The position numbers were made by a program, and so were the translations under genes. From the NCBI GenBank assembly GCA_934045905.1, contig OW203771.1, positions 19,848,069-19,912,068 on the forward strand: DNA of 64,000 nucleotides, given 5' to 3'. The stretch comes from Leuctra nigra (Eukaryota > Arthropoda > Insecta > Plecoptera > Leuctridae). How positions within the stretch are numbered: position 1 is the first letter of the stretch; every line of letters begins with the position of its first letter. A model generated the notes under the pieces. It was not told the DNA's origin, ran no database searches, and saw only the letters and a list, made by a program, of their open reading frames with translations. Below, piece after piece: positions 45,701-56,700 of the stretch.

Positions 45701-46539
45701 CAAAAAGTATTATCTCATAATACGTACCTACTATCTTTGGTATTATCTTTCATTTAACATGGTGTTTTTGGTATTAATACGCATAATACGTACTATCTTT
45801 GGTATTATCTTTCATTTAACATGGTGTTTTTGGTATTAAATCAAAAGATAATACGTATTAGCAGATAATACTTTTTGTGAATCTGGCCCTAGATGTCCAC
45901 TTCCGTTAATCCCGGAAAAAACAATAATAATCTAAACCACATTATTTTGTGTGTGTTAAATTCATGATATAAAAGTAAAATATACCACTGGAGAAATTAT
46001 GTTTTGATGTTTTTGAAAATTTGTTGTTATTTATACAAAAGATTAATGAAACCACATTAGAACTACCTATAGCAAAAAATATTTGCCCCTTGCCCCTTAT
46101 ATTCCTGATTGTAGCTTCAATTTCCCCCCATAAGATAAAACAAAAAGAGAGACATGAAATCGTCCCGGAATATTGACATTAAATTAATCCTAAAACCGCA
46201 AGAGAAATTACAAAATAATGAAATAGTCTCAATTTAAAGATAATACTTTTTAAAATAAGACCGCGTTTGAAAATATAGGATCACCGGCCAATAAAAAAGA
46301 AAAAGTGGTATTGAGAGAAAGCATGTTTGTCCACAGCCAACAAAAACTACAAGTACCCGAGCATGGTACCACTAAACAGCGAGACCCATGGAGGCGACGA
46401 TGTTGTGGTGTTCGCATCGGGCCCGTGGGCCCACCTCTACACCGGGACCTACGAGCAGAACTTCATCCCACGAGTGATGTCTTACGCTGCCTGCATTGGG
46501 ACTGGCAACGTCAATGCTTGTTCTAAACGTCACAACTAG
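30702..46539 (+). CDS. Alkaline phosphatase 1, 10 exons
   Basis: Zinc/magnesium phosphomonoesterase that acts through a phosphoserine intermediate; secreted or on the surface of gut epithelium. Exons: 30702-30792, 33022-33096, 33832-34052, 34232-34405, 34797-34988, 36147-36289, 36596-36792, 38480-38639, 45463-45611, 46337-46539. The joined frame is 534 codons plus TAG. Signal peptide [17 protein letters not shown]. Active-site residues: D90 (GDGMS), S140 nucleophile (DSACTAT), H203, R216 (SSNRDW), E364, D369 and H373 ([12 protein letters not shown]), D410 and H411 (SSDHAH), H485 (THGGDDV). Spacing from E364 through H485 equals that of human enzymes with a constant offset of 53, a strong check on the exon joins. 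The C-terminus is NACSKRHN, without a hydrophobic GPI-attachment tail, so a soluble form is possible or a further exon is missed. Introns carry F1, F2, LINE and SINE insertions. Confidence 0.95.
30954..31544. mobile_element. F2 copy e: two 5' ends facing outward
   Basis: Starts TTGAGCGAGCGAAACGAG in forward orientation and ends GACGCTCGCTCAA in reverse, with a switch near 31195. The right half follows 13950-14302 of copy b. There is no CTAG end. A head-to-head chimera in phosphatase 1 intron 1. Confidence 0.7.
31560..33021. other. Phosphatase 1 intron 1, remainder
   Basis: AT-rich sequence with a C-rich patch near 31979-31992. No repeat family or gene is recognised before exon 2 at 33022. 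Confidence 0.4.
33170..33320 (-). mobile_element. LINE 3'-end fragment
   Basis: The text CAGTTTCAGTTTCAATTTAT then CCAATCACATTCAATCAATAC resembles the 3' tail of LINE3 (42267-42330), with its CAAGTTTCAAG repeats. It is followed by a fragment resembling the F2 end (TTAGGAAAATGCACAG near 33302). Confidence 0.45.
33503..33535. repeat. (CCTATA)n microsatellite
   Basis: About five CCTATA units in phosphatase 1 intron 2. Confidence 0.85.
35027..35415 (+). mobile_element. 5S rRNA-derived SINE (SINE3 type)
   Basis: The first 110 bases are clearly 5S rRNA: CCCAACGGCTG, then TCGGTTCTCGTTAGATCACC, GAGGTTAAGCAAC and GGTTGGATGG, matching the eukaryotic 5S gene and its internal RNA polymerase III promoter in order. 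The rest (TCCTTCGGATGGGACGTTAA) is an unrelated SINE body, and the end is a short AATAATAAG tail. Inserted in phosphatase 1 intron 5, about 40 bases after exon 5. Not a functional 5S gene because the 3' part of 5S is missing. Confidence 0.88.
35695..36010 (+). pseudogene. Degraded reverse transcriptase relic
   Basis: The + strand reads [12 protein letters not shown] near 35712, recalling the conserved reverse transcriptase block QFGFRKG, followed by eroded sequence ([13 protein letters not shown] is readable near 35852). No long frame remains. Probably an old RTE-like LINE fragment. Confidence 0.45.
37511..38333 (+). mobile_element. F2 copy f (complete)
   Basis: Starts TTGAGCGAGCGTAGCGAGCG and ends TTTTCCTAG, followed by T. 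A poly-T run of about 29 is at 37562-37591. Two internal units each contain TCCTGATAGG, GAAAAATGAAAA and CTTCGATA or TTCGATA text, so part of the body is a tandem duplication. In phosphatase 1 intron 7, ending about 147 bases before exon 8. Confidence 0.75.
38719..38947. mobile_element. Near-complete palindrome (foldback MITE)
   Basis: Arms of about 105 bases, left from AATCAGATAATAGCGACCCA and right ending in GGGTCACTATTATCTGATT, with a loop of under 20 bases around 38830. Starts 80 bases after exon 8 of phosphatase 1. A transcript of this intron would form a long stem. Confidence 0.85.
39254..42118 (+). mobile_element. F1 copy E, interrupted by F2 copy g
   Basis: Palindrome arms at about 39254-39408 and 39495-39651, then a body longer than in other copies, with six CRE/ETS-like units between 40010 and 40693. 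F2 copy g occupies 40834-41846, and F1 resumes to the hairpin and CTAG at 42115-42118, followed by AT. Lies in phosphatase 1 intron 8. Confidence 0.8.
40834..41846 (-). mobile_element. F2 copy g (complete), nested in F1 copy E
   Basis: + strand view begins CTAGGAAAACGCTCAG after A and ends CGCTACGCTCGCTCAA before T. Full-length at 1013 bases. It shows F2 mobility after F1 copy E was in place. Confidence 0.8.
42267..44935 (-). mobile_element. LINE3: non-LTR retrotransposon, 5'-truncated, near-intact polymerase
   Basis: The - strand open frame runs from about 44930 to 42767, then about 500 bases of 3' untranslated sequence end in CTTGAAACTTGAAACTTGAA-type repeats near 42270-42310. It lies in phosphatase 1 intron 8, antisense to the gene. 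The endonuclease is missing. Confidence 0.85.
42767..44932 (-). pseudogene. LINE3 reverse transcriptase frame (open, 5'-truncated)
   Basis: An uninterrupted frame of over 700 codons. It reads from the pre-polymerase linker (KAWCSKG-like text, [15 protein letters not shown]) into reverse transcriptase: [61 protein letters not shown] and [10 protein letters not shown], then the thumb and tail ([25 protein letters not shown]). The palm FADD is intact. It belongs to a different family from LINE1 and LINE2. The open frame suggests a young insertion, but without endonuclease or 5' end it is probably immobile. Confidence 0.85.
45029..45148. repeat. Short inverted-repeat element
   Basis: GTACTCAATTAATGCTTC near 45031 is inverted as GAAGCACTAATTGAGTAC near 45137. 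About 120 bases, in phosphatase 1 intron 8. Confidence 0.55.
45689..45889. mobile_element. MITE with 27-base perfect terminal inverted repeats
   Basis: Both ends carry GGGCCAGATTCACAAAAAG and its inverse, perfect over 27 bases (45689-45715, 45863-45889). The centre holds a direct duplication of 63-base period (45728-45775 and 45791-45838). Located 77 bases after exon 9 of phosphatase 1. Confidence 0.85.
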
Positions 46540-46636
46540 GAACTTCTATATACGATAACGACGACATATGCAATTCTCTCTAGGAAGATGCATATTCCAC
46601 TTGACAATTAGCAATGAAATGTCTTCAAATCATACA

Positions 46637-46646
46637 AATAAATAAA
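46637..46646 (+). terminator. Polyadenylation signal of phosphatase 1
   Basis: Two overlapping AATAAA hexamers about 100 bases after the TAG stop. Confidence 0.75.
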
Positions 46647-47688
46647 TGAATGATGAATTTTGATGAATGATATCTTTTTTTTGTTCTTTAATGTAGTACC
46701 TCGAGAGCGATACAATATATTTCTGATTATTTGTCAATGGATTGAATGCTGGAAGTATATTTCAATGATTTTTGGTGTAAGATTCCTTTAGCTGACTGTG
46801 ATCGAGATGATTACAATGTCCATCCTAAACATTTACCCCCCCCCCTCCCCACATTTAAGCTTCCCCTCAACCCCCCCGCTCTCACTTGATATAAAAAATA
46901 TAAATCAAATATAAAATTAACTTTGCAAAAGGAAGAAAGCAATGTATAATGCTCACCTCGGTAAGCCGATAATTAGTCGGTTAGTGTCGAGAGCACGTCG
47001 AAAGCGATACAATATTTTACTGATTATTTGTCAATGGATTGAATCTGTACTGTGAAAAAACAATCCTCTTGTGTGTCATCAGTCACGTCATTCATCGAGG
47101 CCCTCACCAATGGATTGGCCTTGACTGACCTTGGTTTAAGGGGCCGCCTCAAATTAAGAGTTGAGGTCCCAACTAAGTGCAGTCCAGGGTCGACCTGGCC
47201 CCATGCCCTCCCCAAAATCGGGTCCCAACGGCCCAAAACCTCCCCCCCCCCCACTGTATGTCACCATTCTGAACGGGCTTTTACACCCGTTTCAGACTCC
47301 CCGGATCGGGCCCGTTAGGTCGACCCCTCCCCATGTCCTCTACTTAATATGATCAACAAAGTTAAAAGTAAACATTAATGTGCGCAATATAACCTCGTCG
47401 TTGGAGTTTGGGTTTGCACGGTGATCGTGTAACTCTTATGGGAGAATAACATTGACGCGTCATAGTCGATCGACTACGAAGTCGAGTCAATACTAATCCC
47501 TCATAAGAGTTGTCGATCGTTCGTCAAGCAAAGTTATACAATCGCAGTGCTGATCCAAGCTCTATGCTTTTACTTTACAATAACCGAAAAAAATTGCTTT
47601 TGCCATTGTATTATCAGTTAATTATAGTAATATAGACAGCTCATGCCATACTTAACGTCACGCATTGATAACTATTTAACCGAGAACA
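46647..47688. other. Intergenic DNA between the two phosphatase genes
   Basis: About 1.1 kb. Contains C-rich tracts near 46837, 46870 and 47240, and a weak imperfect palindrome around 47420-47520 (AACTCTTATG and CATAAGAGTT). No gene; the frames at 47024-47352 are low-complexity. Confidence 0.55.
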
Positions 47689-47728
47689 TATAAGGAGAGC
47701 TCGTTCGAGTAAGTCGGTTACAATCAGT
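47689..47728 (+). promoter_or_regulatory. Core promoter of alkaline phosphatase 2
   Basis: TATAAGG at 47689-47695 and TCAGT at 47724-47728, about 37 bases apart; leader of about 47 bases to ATG 47773. The layout mirrors phosphatase 1. Confidence 0.65.
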
Positions 47729-47772
47729 CAAGTTCTAGACCAGTACAGTTCTGTTGTGAACTAGAACCTACG

Positions 47773-50700
47773 ATGTGGAGCAAGATTTGGGTGCTGTGTG
47801 CCATACTTGGCTCTTTGGGGTCAAGTATGTCGCTCTCAGGTAAGAAAGAGGAAATCTGCATGGTTGACATCAATAACAAACTGCGCATATAACAAAGCAT
47901 AGGCAGGGACTTCCAAGTAGCCGTTCAATCGACTGAACCATTCTTATAAATCAAGACATTAATCTGATCGACAGCTCCAGCAGCACAATCTACAGCTTTG
48001 TGTACACACGGACCAATTTACTCGGGATCAAAACTGTTTAATTCATTACCTTCTCACATAAAATGCAAAAAGGGTGGATTTTTTTTAAAATATACCTAGT
48101 CTTCAATTATATTTTATTGATGCAAGTTTTTATCTATTTATATATTTAAATGTATTATTCGTATTTTGTATGTTTTACCGCCATGACTCTTCTATGATGG
48201 TTTTCTGCTGGGATGGTCAAAATATGTGAAAAATTATTAAGTCACATTTTTCCCATCTTGGGTTACAATTATTTAAAAAAACTCCAAGTAAGTTTTTCAC
48301 AACGCGTGAAACTTGAGTTACCTCACTTTCGAATAAAAATATAAATGTTCTGAGTCGATACTTAATTCAAAATTACAAATGTTTACTTTGGGATTTCTAC
48401 ACTGGGCCGTCCAGGGTAGTATACCTATTTCTCTTTTTGAGATATCTCTTTTTTGTCTCTATAAAAAAGGTAATAGAATAGGTACCCTGAAGTACCTCGA
48501 CAAAACATTAAACGGTATTTGAATTAATCGAAGCTGAAAATGTTTTGACCAACTCAGCATCTAGCTCTAGTCGAAGAACATCACTACAATTTTTTTTTAC
48601 TTTTATGTTTTGTAAAGTGTACCTCAGAAACACTGAAAAAAGTATAAATATAATAATCAGTCTGCAGAATATGCTGAATATAATATAATATTGTTGGCGG
48701 ACAATAATTCTAGCTCTGGAAACAAATTTTTATTTGTAAATTTCAGATAAACTATCGATGTGCCTATCGATAATAATCGATATTTAAGAAGTCCATTCAA
48801 TAAATCTATTAAAGATATCGATATTTAACAAATATTGTTTGCAAACTGTAAAAAGTCTCTAACTCAGATCGTAGTTCTGTGGTAATTTTGAACTACAAAG
48901 TAAACTAAGCTCTGAAGAAAACCTGTGTGTTTTATTTTTGGAATACACAAAAAAACGTTTAGTGACAAGAACATGTTTTTAAACTATCAAATAATTGGCG
49001 TTGTTCACTGATAGTGATTACCCTTGAAAAGAAACACGGAATATTTTAATTGGAATATTATCGCCTATGTTTGACTTTCAAACACTAAAACATTTTGCAA
49101 ATGCAATAATATTTGTAGAGAACAGGCCCTCTAAATATATGTAATTGTTATATTTGCATTTGCACAGTCATGTTCTAGTCAAAAACTCCCCTTCCCAGAA
49201 TCAATGAAATGGACTTCTGCCCTTCTACCTCTGAGGTGCAGATATAATACTCAATGACTTGTTCCAGATGAGAGTTACCACATGCATCCACCAGCATCCA
49301 AGAGGACGAAGAGAAGCAATCCCAGCTCTGACAAAGAAAAGGGTAAGTTGCTCAACTTCTAGATTGTTGACTTCAAGGGGAAATCGATATACAACGATTA
49401 AAAGCAGGAAGTAATTCTGATTAATGAACGGTATATTTACAAAGAAAATCAATAACATTCCTGTTGCATTGTTCATAAATATACATGATATTTCCTCTAT
49501 TCTTTACTGCTATCGCCAGCACTGAATGAACCAAAACAGAATCAAATCAGAACCAAATTCTGACTTCATAAATACATTATTATTAATTTTGTTGACAATT
49601 GTAATCTTAAAAATATTAATTGGTATGAAGCATATTGTTATATTGTGTCAGGTTTCTCTGCAATCTGGTCAGATGTAAGACGATCCCAGCCGGACGCGTG
49701 AAGAATTACAGACTTGCGAATCTCGAACAAAAAAGCGTTTGTCAATGATCAAACTTGTGTTTTGCCTCTCCTGCATAGTGAAAGAAATAAGTTATTTCCC
49801 TTTAGACGCTCTCTTCTGGACGGTCAGCGCTCAAGCTACACTTGCATAACATCTGGCCCAGAAACAGATAACGACCCCCGCCAAGAACATCATCTTCTTC
49901 ATCGGAGACGGGATGTCTGTGCCGACCCTCGCTGCTGCTCGAGTATACATGGGCCAGCAGCAAGGATTGTCCGGAGAGGAGCAGAAACTGGCGTTCGAGA
50001 AGTTGCAGTACACGGGAATGTCGAAGGTACAACAACATTGAACTGAGGAAGAAGCTCTGTGTAACGCGTTGATGAGCAAGCCTTCGTATTGTGTGCGAAT
50101 TTATAGAGTAGGCTGCACTGAAGGTAAACATTGGGGATGATATTTGATAAATATTGTCATAACTTTAACCATTCAAATTATGAGAATTGTGAAAAGTAAT
50201 TAACACATCTAACTTTAAGTCAACTTTATCAATGGACACTAACTTTAAAACAAATTATTTGTGCCCAAACTAGATTGAAAGCTGAAAAGTAGGAACTTTA
50301 TCTCATTTTAGTCGAGTTTGGGTACAAATATTGTGTTTAAAAGTTCGTGTCCATATTGATAAAGTCGACTAAAAAATAAGATGTGTTAATTACTTTTCAC
50401 AATTCTCATAATTTGAATGTTTCAAAAGTTATGACAATATTTATCAAATATTAACCCCAATGTGCAGAGTCGAGTGCATCCGACTATTAATATGCGTTTG
50501 CAATTAGTTTATTAGGCCATTGAAAAAACCAATGATATTCCTTGAATGACAAATTAATTAAACGTAACTTCTTCCAGGAGAAGTGACAGGAACACATCTT
50601 GAAATTTGACATATAAAATTAGCGAAATATCAAAAAAAATGGTTTTCATAAAGACATAGTTTGTTGTTTCATAGTTTTAAATACTAGAGAACACTTTTAA

Positions 50701-53700
50701 AATAGAATTAACGATTTTTGTTTAAATAATAGGTACCTAGTGTGTTTTACAAATTAGGCGAGTTTTTTTTAATTTGTAATGACTGATTTCAGATATTGTG
50801 TAGGGACCTACCCCTCTGATGTTGGATTCTGTTTTGTATACTTTATCTGCTTAATATTACAATGTGTAGGTTGCAAATAAATCAATGAATACAAGTGTCC
50901 CTTTAATTTCTTATTCTTTCTATTCGAGAAAATAAGGAACACCACTGACCTCTGGTGGATTCTTTGGTACTAGCCATTGGGGAAAAAATGGAGGATATCA
51001 CGAGTATTTTTTGTATTTTTATCAATCCAAGATTCCAACACAATGTTAGGTCATGGGGTGGACGAACCACAAACTATCTTGGGCATCTACTTCTAAGATC
51101 TGGAGCCGACTTGTCAGGTCCGACGCCCCTCTATCTCCATCTCTTCCTCTTCTCTTTCCTCTTCCTCTATTGCTGTTTTCTTTTCTTCCACCTCCCTTTT
51201 TTCAACCAACTCCTTCCAACTATCCACATCCTCCCACCATTTTTGTCTCTAATCACACTCCAATTTTATCCTCTTTATTCCGCAGCCCTTTCCACTCCTC
51301 GGTCGACCAGCCTTTTTCTTTCCTACAGTTACTGCTCGAACTGCTCCCATCTTGGAATTCTTCCTTGTTCCATCCCTTGCATCACGGGGATATTTATATA
51401 AATAAATTATATTAAATTTGCTTCAGTTGTTTGTTATGGCTGAAAAAGTAAACATGTAACTAAATCCTTTTTCACTGCACTATGGAAACACGATCTTCAA
51501 AATAAAAAAGTGCATCTAAAAAGTTTCCTCTCACAAGTGGCTCCATCACGTATCGCTTATTTGTTCGAATTGCAGACCTACTGCGTGGACGCCCAGGTGC
51601 CTGACTCCGCGTGCACAGCCACCGCCTTCTTGTGTGGCGTCAAGAACAACCAGGGAACTCTAGGAGTCACCGCCAGGGTGACGGACAGCGACTGTGTTGC
51701 GGAGAGCAGGGCTGAGAACAGACTCACCTCTCTCATTGACTGGGCTCAGGTAGCAACATGATCATATCACATTATTCCGCGTGCACCGCCACCGCCTTCT
51801 TGTGTGGCGTAAAGAACAACCAGGGAACTCTAGGAGTCACCGCCAGGGTGACGGACAGCGACTGTGTTGCGGAGAGCAGGGCTGAGAACAGACTCACCTC
51901 TCTCATTGACTGGGCTCAGGTAGCAACATGATCATATCACATTATTCCGCGTGCACAGCCACCGCCTTCTTGTGTGGAGTGAAGTACAACCAGGGAACTC
52001 TAGGAGTCACCGCCAGGGTGACGGACAGCGACTGTGTTGCGGAGAGCAGGGCTGAGAACAGACTCACCTCTCTCATTGACTGGGCTCAGGTAGCAACATG
52101 ATCATATCACATTATTCCGCGTGCACAGCCACCGCCTTCTTGTGTTGCGTGGAGAACAACCAGGGAACTCTATGAGTCACCGCCAGGGTGACGGACAGCG
52201 ACTGTGTTGCGGAGAGCAGGGCTGAGAACAGACTCACCTCTCTCATTGACTGGGCTCAGGTAGCAACATGATCATATCACATTATTCCGCGTGCACAGCC
52301 ACCGCCTTCTTGTGTTGCGTGGAGAACAACCAGGGAACTCTAGGAGTCACCGCCAGGGTGACGGACAGCGACAGTGTTGCGGAGAGCAGGGCTGAGAACA
52401 GACTCACCTCTCTCATTGACTGGGCTCAGGTAGCAACATGATCATATCACATTATTCCGCGTGCACAGCCACCGCCTTCTTGTGTTGCGTGGAGAACAAC
52501 CAGGGAACTCTATGAGTCACCGCCAGGGTGACGGACAGCGACTGTGTTGCGGAGAGCAGGGCTGAGAACAGACTCACCTCTCTCATTGACTGGGCTCAGG
52601 TAGCAACACGATCATATCACATTATTCCGCGTGCACAGCCACCGCCTTCTTGTGTGGCGCGAAGAACAACCAGGGAACTCTAGGAGTCACCGCCAGGGTG
52701 ACGGACAGCGACTGTGTTGCGGAGAGCAGGGCTGAGAACAGACTCACCTCTCTCATTGACTGGGCTCAGGTAGCAACATGATCATATCACATTATTCCGC
52801 GTGCACAGCCACCGCCTTCTTGTGTGGCGTGAAGAACAACCAGGGAACTCTAGGAGTCACCGCCAGGGTGACGGACAGCGACTGTGTTGCGGAGAGCAGG
52901 GCTGAGAACAGACTCACCTCTCTCATTAAATGGGCTCAGGTGACAACTTAGTTACTTGCTCATAGAGATGACTGAGAAAATTCTCCGCTTTTTTCTTTCC
53001 TTTGTTAAATAAATTATAAGACAGTTATTGTAATTTGTAGGACAATATCTGAGTGATTACTGCAGCATAATGAGCAGAAAATAACAGAATTACCTGAATT
53101 TGTCAAAATAATAGTTTTTGTTCCGCTAGTACTGTACAAGGGCAACTGGCGTTGTGCAGATGTCACCTATATTTTCTTACATTTCAATGAAAAAAATCCT
53201 ATAGCTAACTGTATGACTAATATCAAATAATTGGTAAAAAGTGACCTAAAGTATGCCAGAACAATTATGTAGAAAGTATTAAAGAAGCGGAAAATTTTCA
53301 TATTTATAATCTTCCAGAAGCTTGACATCTCTCCTTGGTCTCTTGAATGCTATGCTCTCTAGATAAATGTAGTGTCTCCCACTTGACTGATTTTGCGTTT
53401 CGTAACATTAATTAAAAATTATTATACAATATGGTTTTAAAAATTATCTAACAATGCAATAACAGGGATGGTGGTTCATACCCTGCGTTATAAAATTACA
53501 ATTCTTTTAAAAAAGAGAGTATATAACTCTCTTATAAGAGTATATAAGAGGATAATCGCTCAACTTAATTTTTTTTTTAAAGTTACAATTAATGCCCAGA
53601 TTGATGTTCTTAGCCCAAGAACACAAAATAGTGTACGCCTTCCTCACTAATAAATTATTTGACAAAATCTAGTACAGTTGAAACCAATTTTTTAATAGAA

Positions 53701-56700
53701 AAAGTGAACCTAATAATTATAGATATTTTTAGATTAGTTTTTTTTTCATAAATTTTAGTCTATGATAGTACCTTAAATAGTCCATTGCGCAAGGTTCTTC
53801 AAGTTTCGGACAGACGAGAAGATGTTGACTAGTCTGCACTTCTCCACACTCGCGTTTCTCGTCGTCATCTACAAAACAATTGTTTAATTTTGTCTTGCAT
53901 CTAAAATTTGTATTGTCATCTTACACGCGTGTTTTTATCAGTGAAAGAAAAGACACTTTTAAGAATAGTAATAAATGTTTAAGGAACAAGCTCATCCTCA
54001 TTTGATGGTCCAGCCGATTTTCTTGTGTGTCTTTCATTAGTCGTAACAAATGTAAAAATTTCGGAGAAGAGATGATAAATATTAAAAATAACCAATCCAA
54101 AAATAATTGCTGGACTATATTTCCACTGTAAATTAAAAAATCCTTATGACGTATTGAATCAATATTGACATATCTTGATGAATTTAAATGTGAACAATAA
54201 ATAAATAAATAAATAAACTAATACATATTATTATATTGTATTGTATTCTAATTTATGTATTGGGCTTCACTATACGTTTTCATATATTTTTCGCATCAGT
54301 GTATTTACTATTTAGTGAATTTCCCCGTAAATAATTAATCCCCACAATGACTATAAAGTGTGTGGTGTGAAATCTGTCTCCAGGCTGCTGGGAAACGCAC
54401 CGGCGTCGTGACGACTGCACGCGTGACGCACGCGACGCCCGCCGCCGCCTACGCACACTCCTCTAACAGGGACTGGGAGGACGACTCGTCTGTTCAAGCG
54501 CCTTGTTACGACATCGCCAAGCAACTTGTCGTCAGGGATCCCGGCAAGAACATCAATGTCAGTAGACATCGATCCCAGACACTTTTCTTTCTCGTTATTT
54601 TCACAAAAATTTTAAGGGGGTTTGATGCTTTCTCGTATAATTGTTTAGAAAGTTTTGAAGCTTTCAATATGAGTTCGTTATTGTATCATCCTCAATAATA
54701 TCGAAAAAATAGTTGAGGTACCTGAACTAAATTCTGAGATATTTACCTACGGTTGAAATTTCACTTATTGTCCAATATAATTTAACATTGGACGCGGTAT
54801 GAAAGGGGCAGTTTAAGTTTTCCCTATTTTAAACTTGTTCCCACGCTGAGAATTTTTCCAACAACTAAAACGTACTATGTAGAATGCATAAAGAACACAA
54901 TTTCTTCAATGATTTCACCAAGAAAACTACTTTTATGATATTCCAAGCGCCATACAAATATATTGTTCAAAGATAAAGCATTGACTATCAAAATTTATTG
55001 ACATTTCATGACAAACATCACATTATTTCAAGGTTTATTATATCTACAAAACTGAACAAATTTAAAGATTTGAGCTGATCACTTCACATTAGTATTGAAT
55101 TGTATTGGCCAATGTTTTCATCGAAATCATCGAGGCCTCTTAAATATTGTTTTTGTTATCAGAGAGAGGGCCGAGCGTCACTACAAGTAAGTGCGTTTTC
55201 GTACGCAATGCCGAGGTCAACTAATCGATCTGAAATTTTGTAAAAATGCTGATTTTACAATAGTGGTGTTGTGAATAGTTTTTGAACTTGATCATGTGAT
55301 TAATACGATATTAAGTTTTTCCCCGATTAATTTTAAACTTTGCTAGATAATTGCGACCAAGATTTCAAGTATTCTTGAAATTGTGACAAATTTATCAAGA
55401 ACTTCACGAGTTATTCACTTTGTACGGACATTGTACACTTGTTTTAAAAAGTTTCACATTTTTTTCAAAGAAATTCAAAGACAAAATGTCAAATAAGATT
55501 GGATGAAGAAAGACAATATTAAAGTTTTTTTTATATATTTGTATTTATTACAAATTAAATACATTATTTATACGTAGCCCCGCTAAACCAACAGTGGCTT
55601 ATTAATTCAATTAAAACAGATTACAATAGAAATAAAAAACACTCTCCGATCCTAATGTGCTTAGAAGACGTCTTATAAGAATGTATTTAATCTGAATAGA
55701 CGTATTTTTCCTTGTGAAGGTAATCCTTGGCGGTGGTCGTCAGCAATTCCGCCCCGAGAACGTCAAAGATGAAGAGAATCAGAGTGGTACTCGTCTAAAA
55801 GGCTCTGATGATCTCATAGCGCTGTGGCAGAAGAACAAGAAGACAGCCAACCAGCGAGCAGCGTAGGTTCAATGTTCAACATAAAACTGGGAGAATTGGA
55901 CGCAGTGGCTCACGTGCAAATATATTGATGTCTTCTTTATCATTGAAACATGATATTTGGCCAAAGTAAAAACGGTATTTGAACGAAACGGATTATCTGC
56001 TAGTCAGGTTCCTTGACAATCATCCTTGTTATTGTCAATGAAATCAGAGCTCATCTACTAGAGTTAGATGACGAGTTAGCATAGACTTCGTCGGATAATG
56101 CCATCAAATCTTTCAATTTTTTTCAATTTGTAAATCATTTTTATTCTCTTTTTTACATAGGTACATAGTAATATAATAAACAAGTAATGCGTAGGCGAGA
56201 AGCCCGCATGAGAAATATATTCTTGTGTGCGGGCTGTCTACAATAAACACAATAAAATAAATAATCATCAAACAAGGGAGTGAGAATAAATTAAATTAAT
56301 TAGAAAATGAAATAAATTATATTAGCAAACAATACTTGCTCACATCCTAGCAATAAAGAAAATAAATTTAGAAAAAAGAAAAAAAAATACATCAGCTAAT
56401 CAATTTCTTTCGAATACCGAGTTAGGCCAAGTGTAGGAAAGTTTTATGTAAACTGTATCATACTCAAAATTAAACTACTACTTAGTCAAATGTAGAAAAG
56501 CCACACAAAAAAAGTCAATCTTATAAAATTTCAATTGAGCAACAATTTCAATCTGATATATAAAAAAAATCCACCAAACCATATCAAATAAAACATTTCG
56601 ATCTTAATAACATATTCTCGACTTCTATGACAAGAAGCGCGAAGAGAAAATTGTCTGCTCGAACTGTGGCTCGAGCCCGAGACCTCTCAGTTGACATGAA

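Noticed and set aside
47024..47352. Open frames rich in Pro, Arg and Gly
   Set aside because: C-rich low-complexity intergenic sequence with no start context, splice partners or known motif.
51606..52941. Regular array considered as CRISPR or satellite
   Set aside because: The 170-base unit is clearly exon 4 plus a splice donor; there are no short repeats with unique spacers, and the host is an animal.
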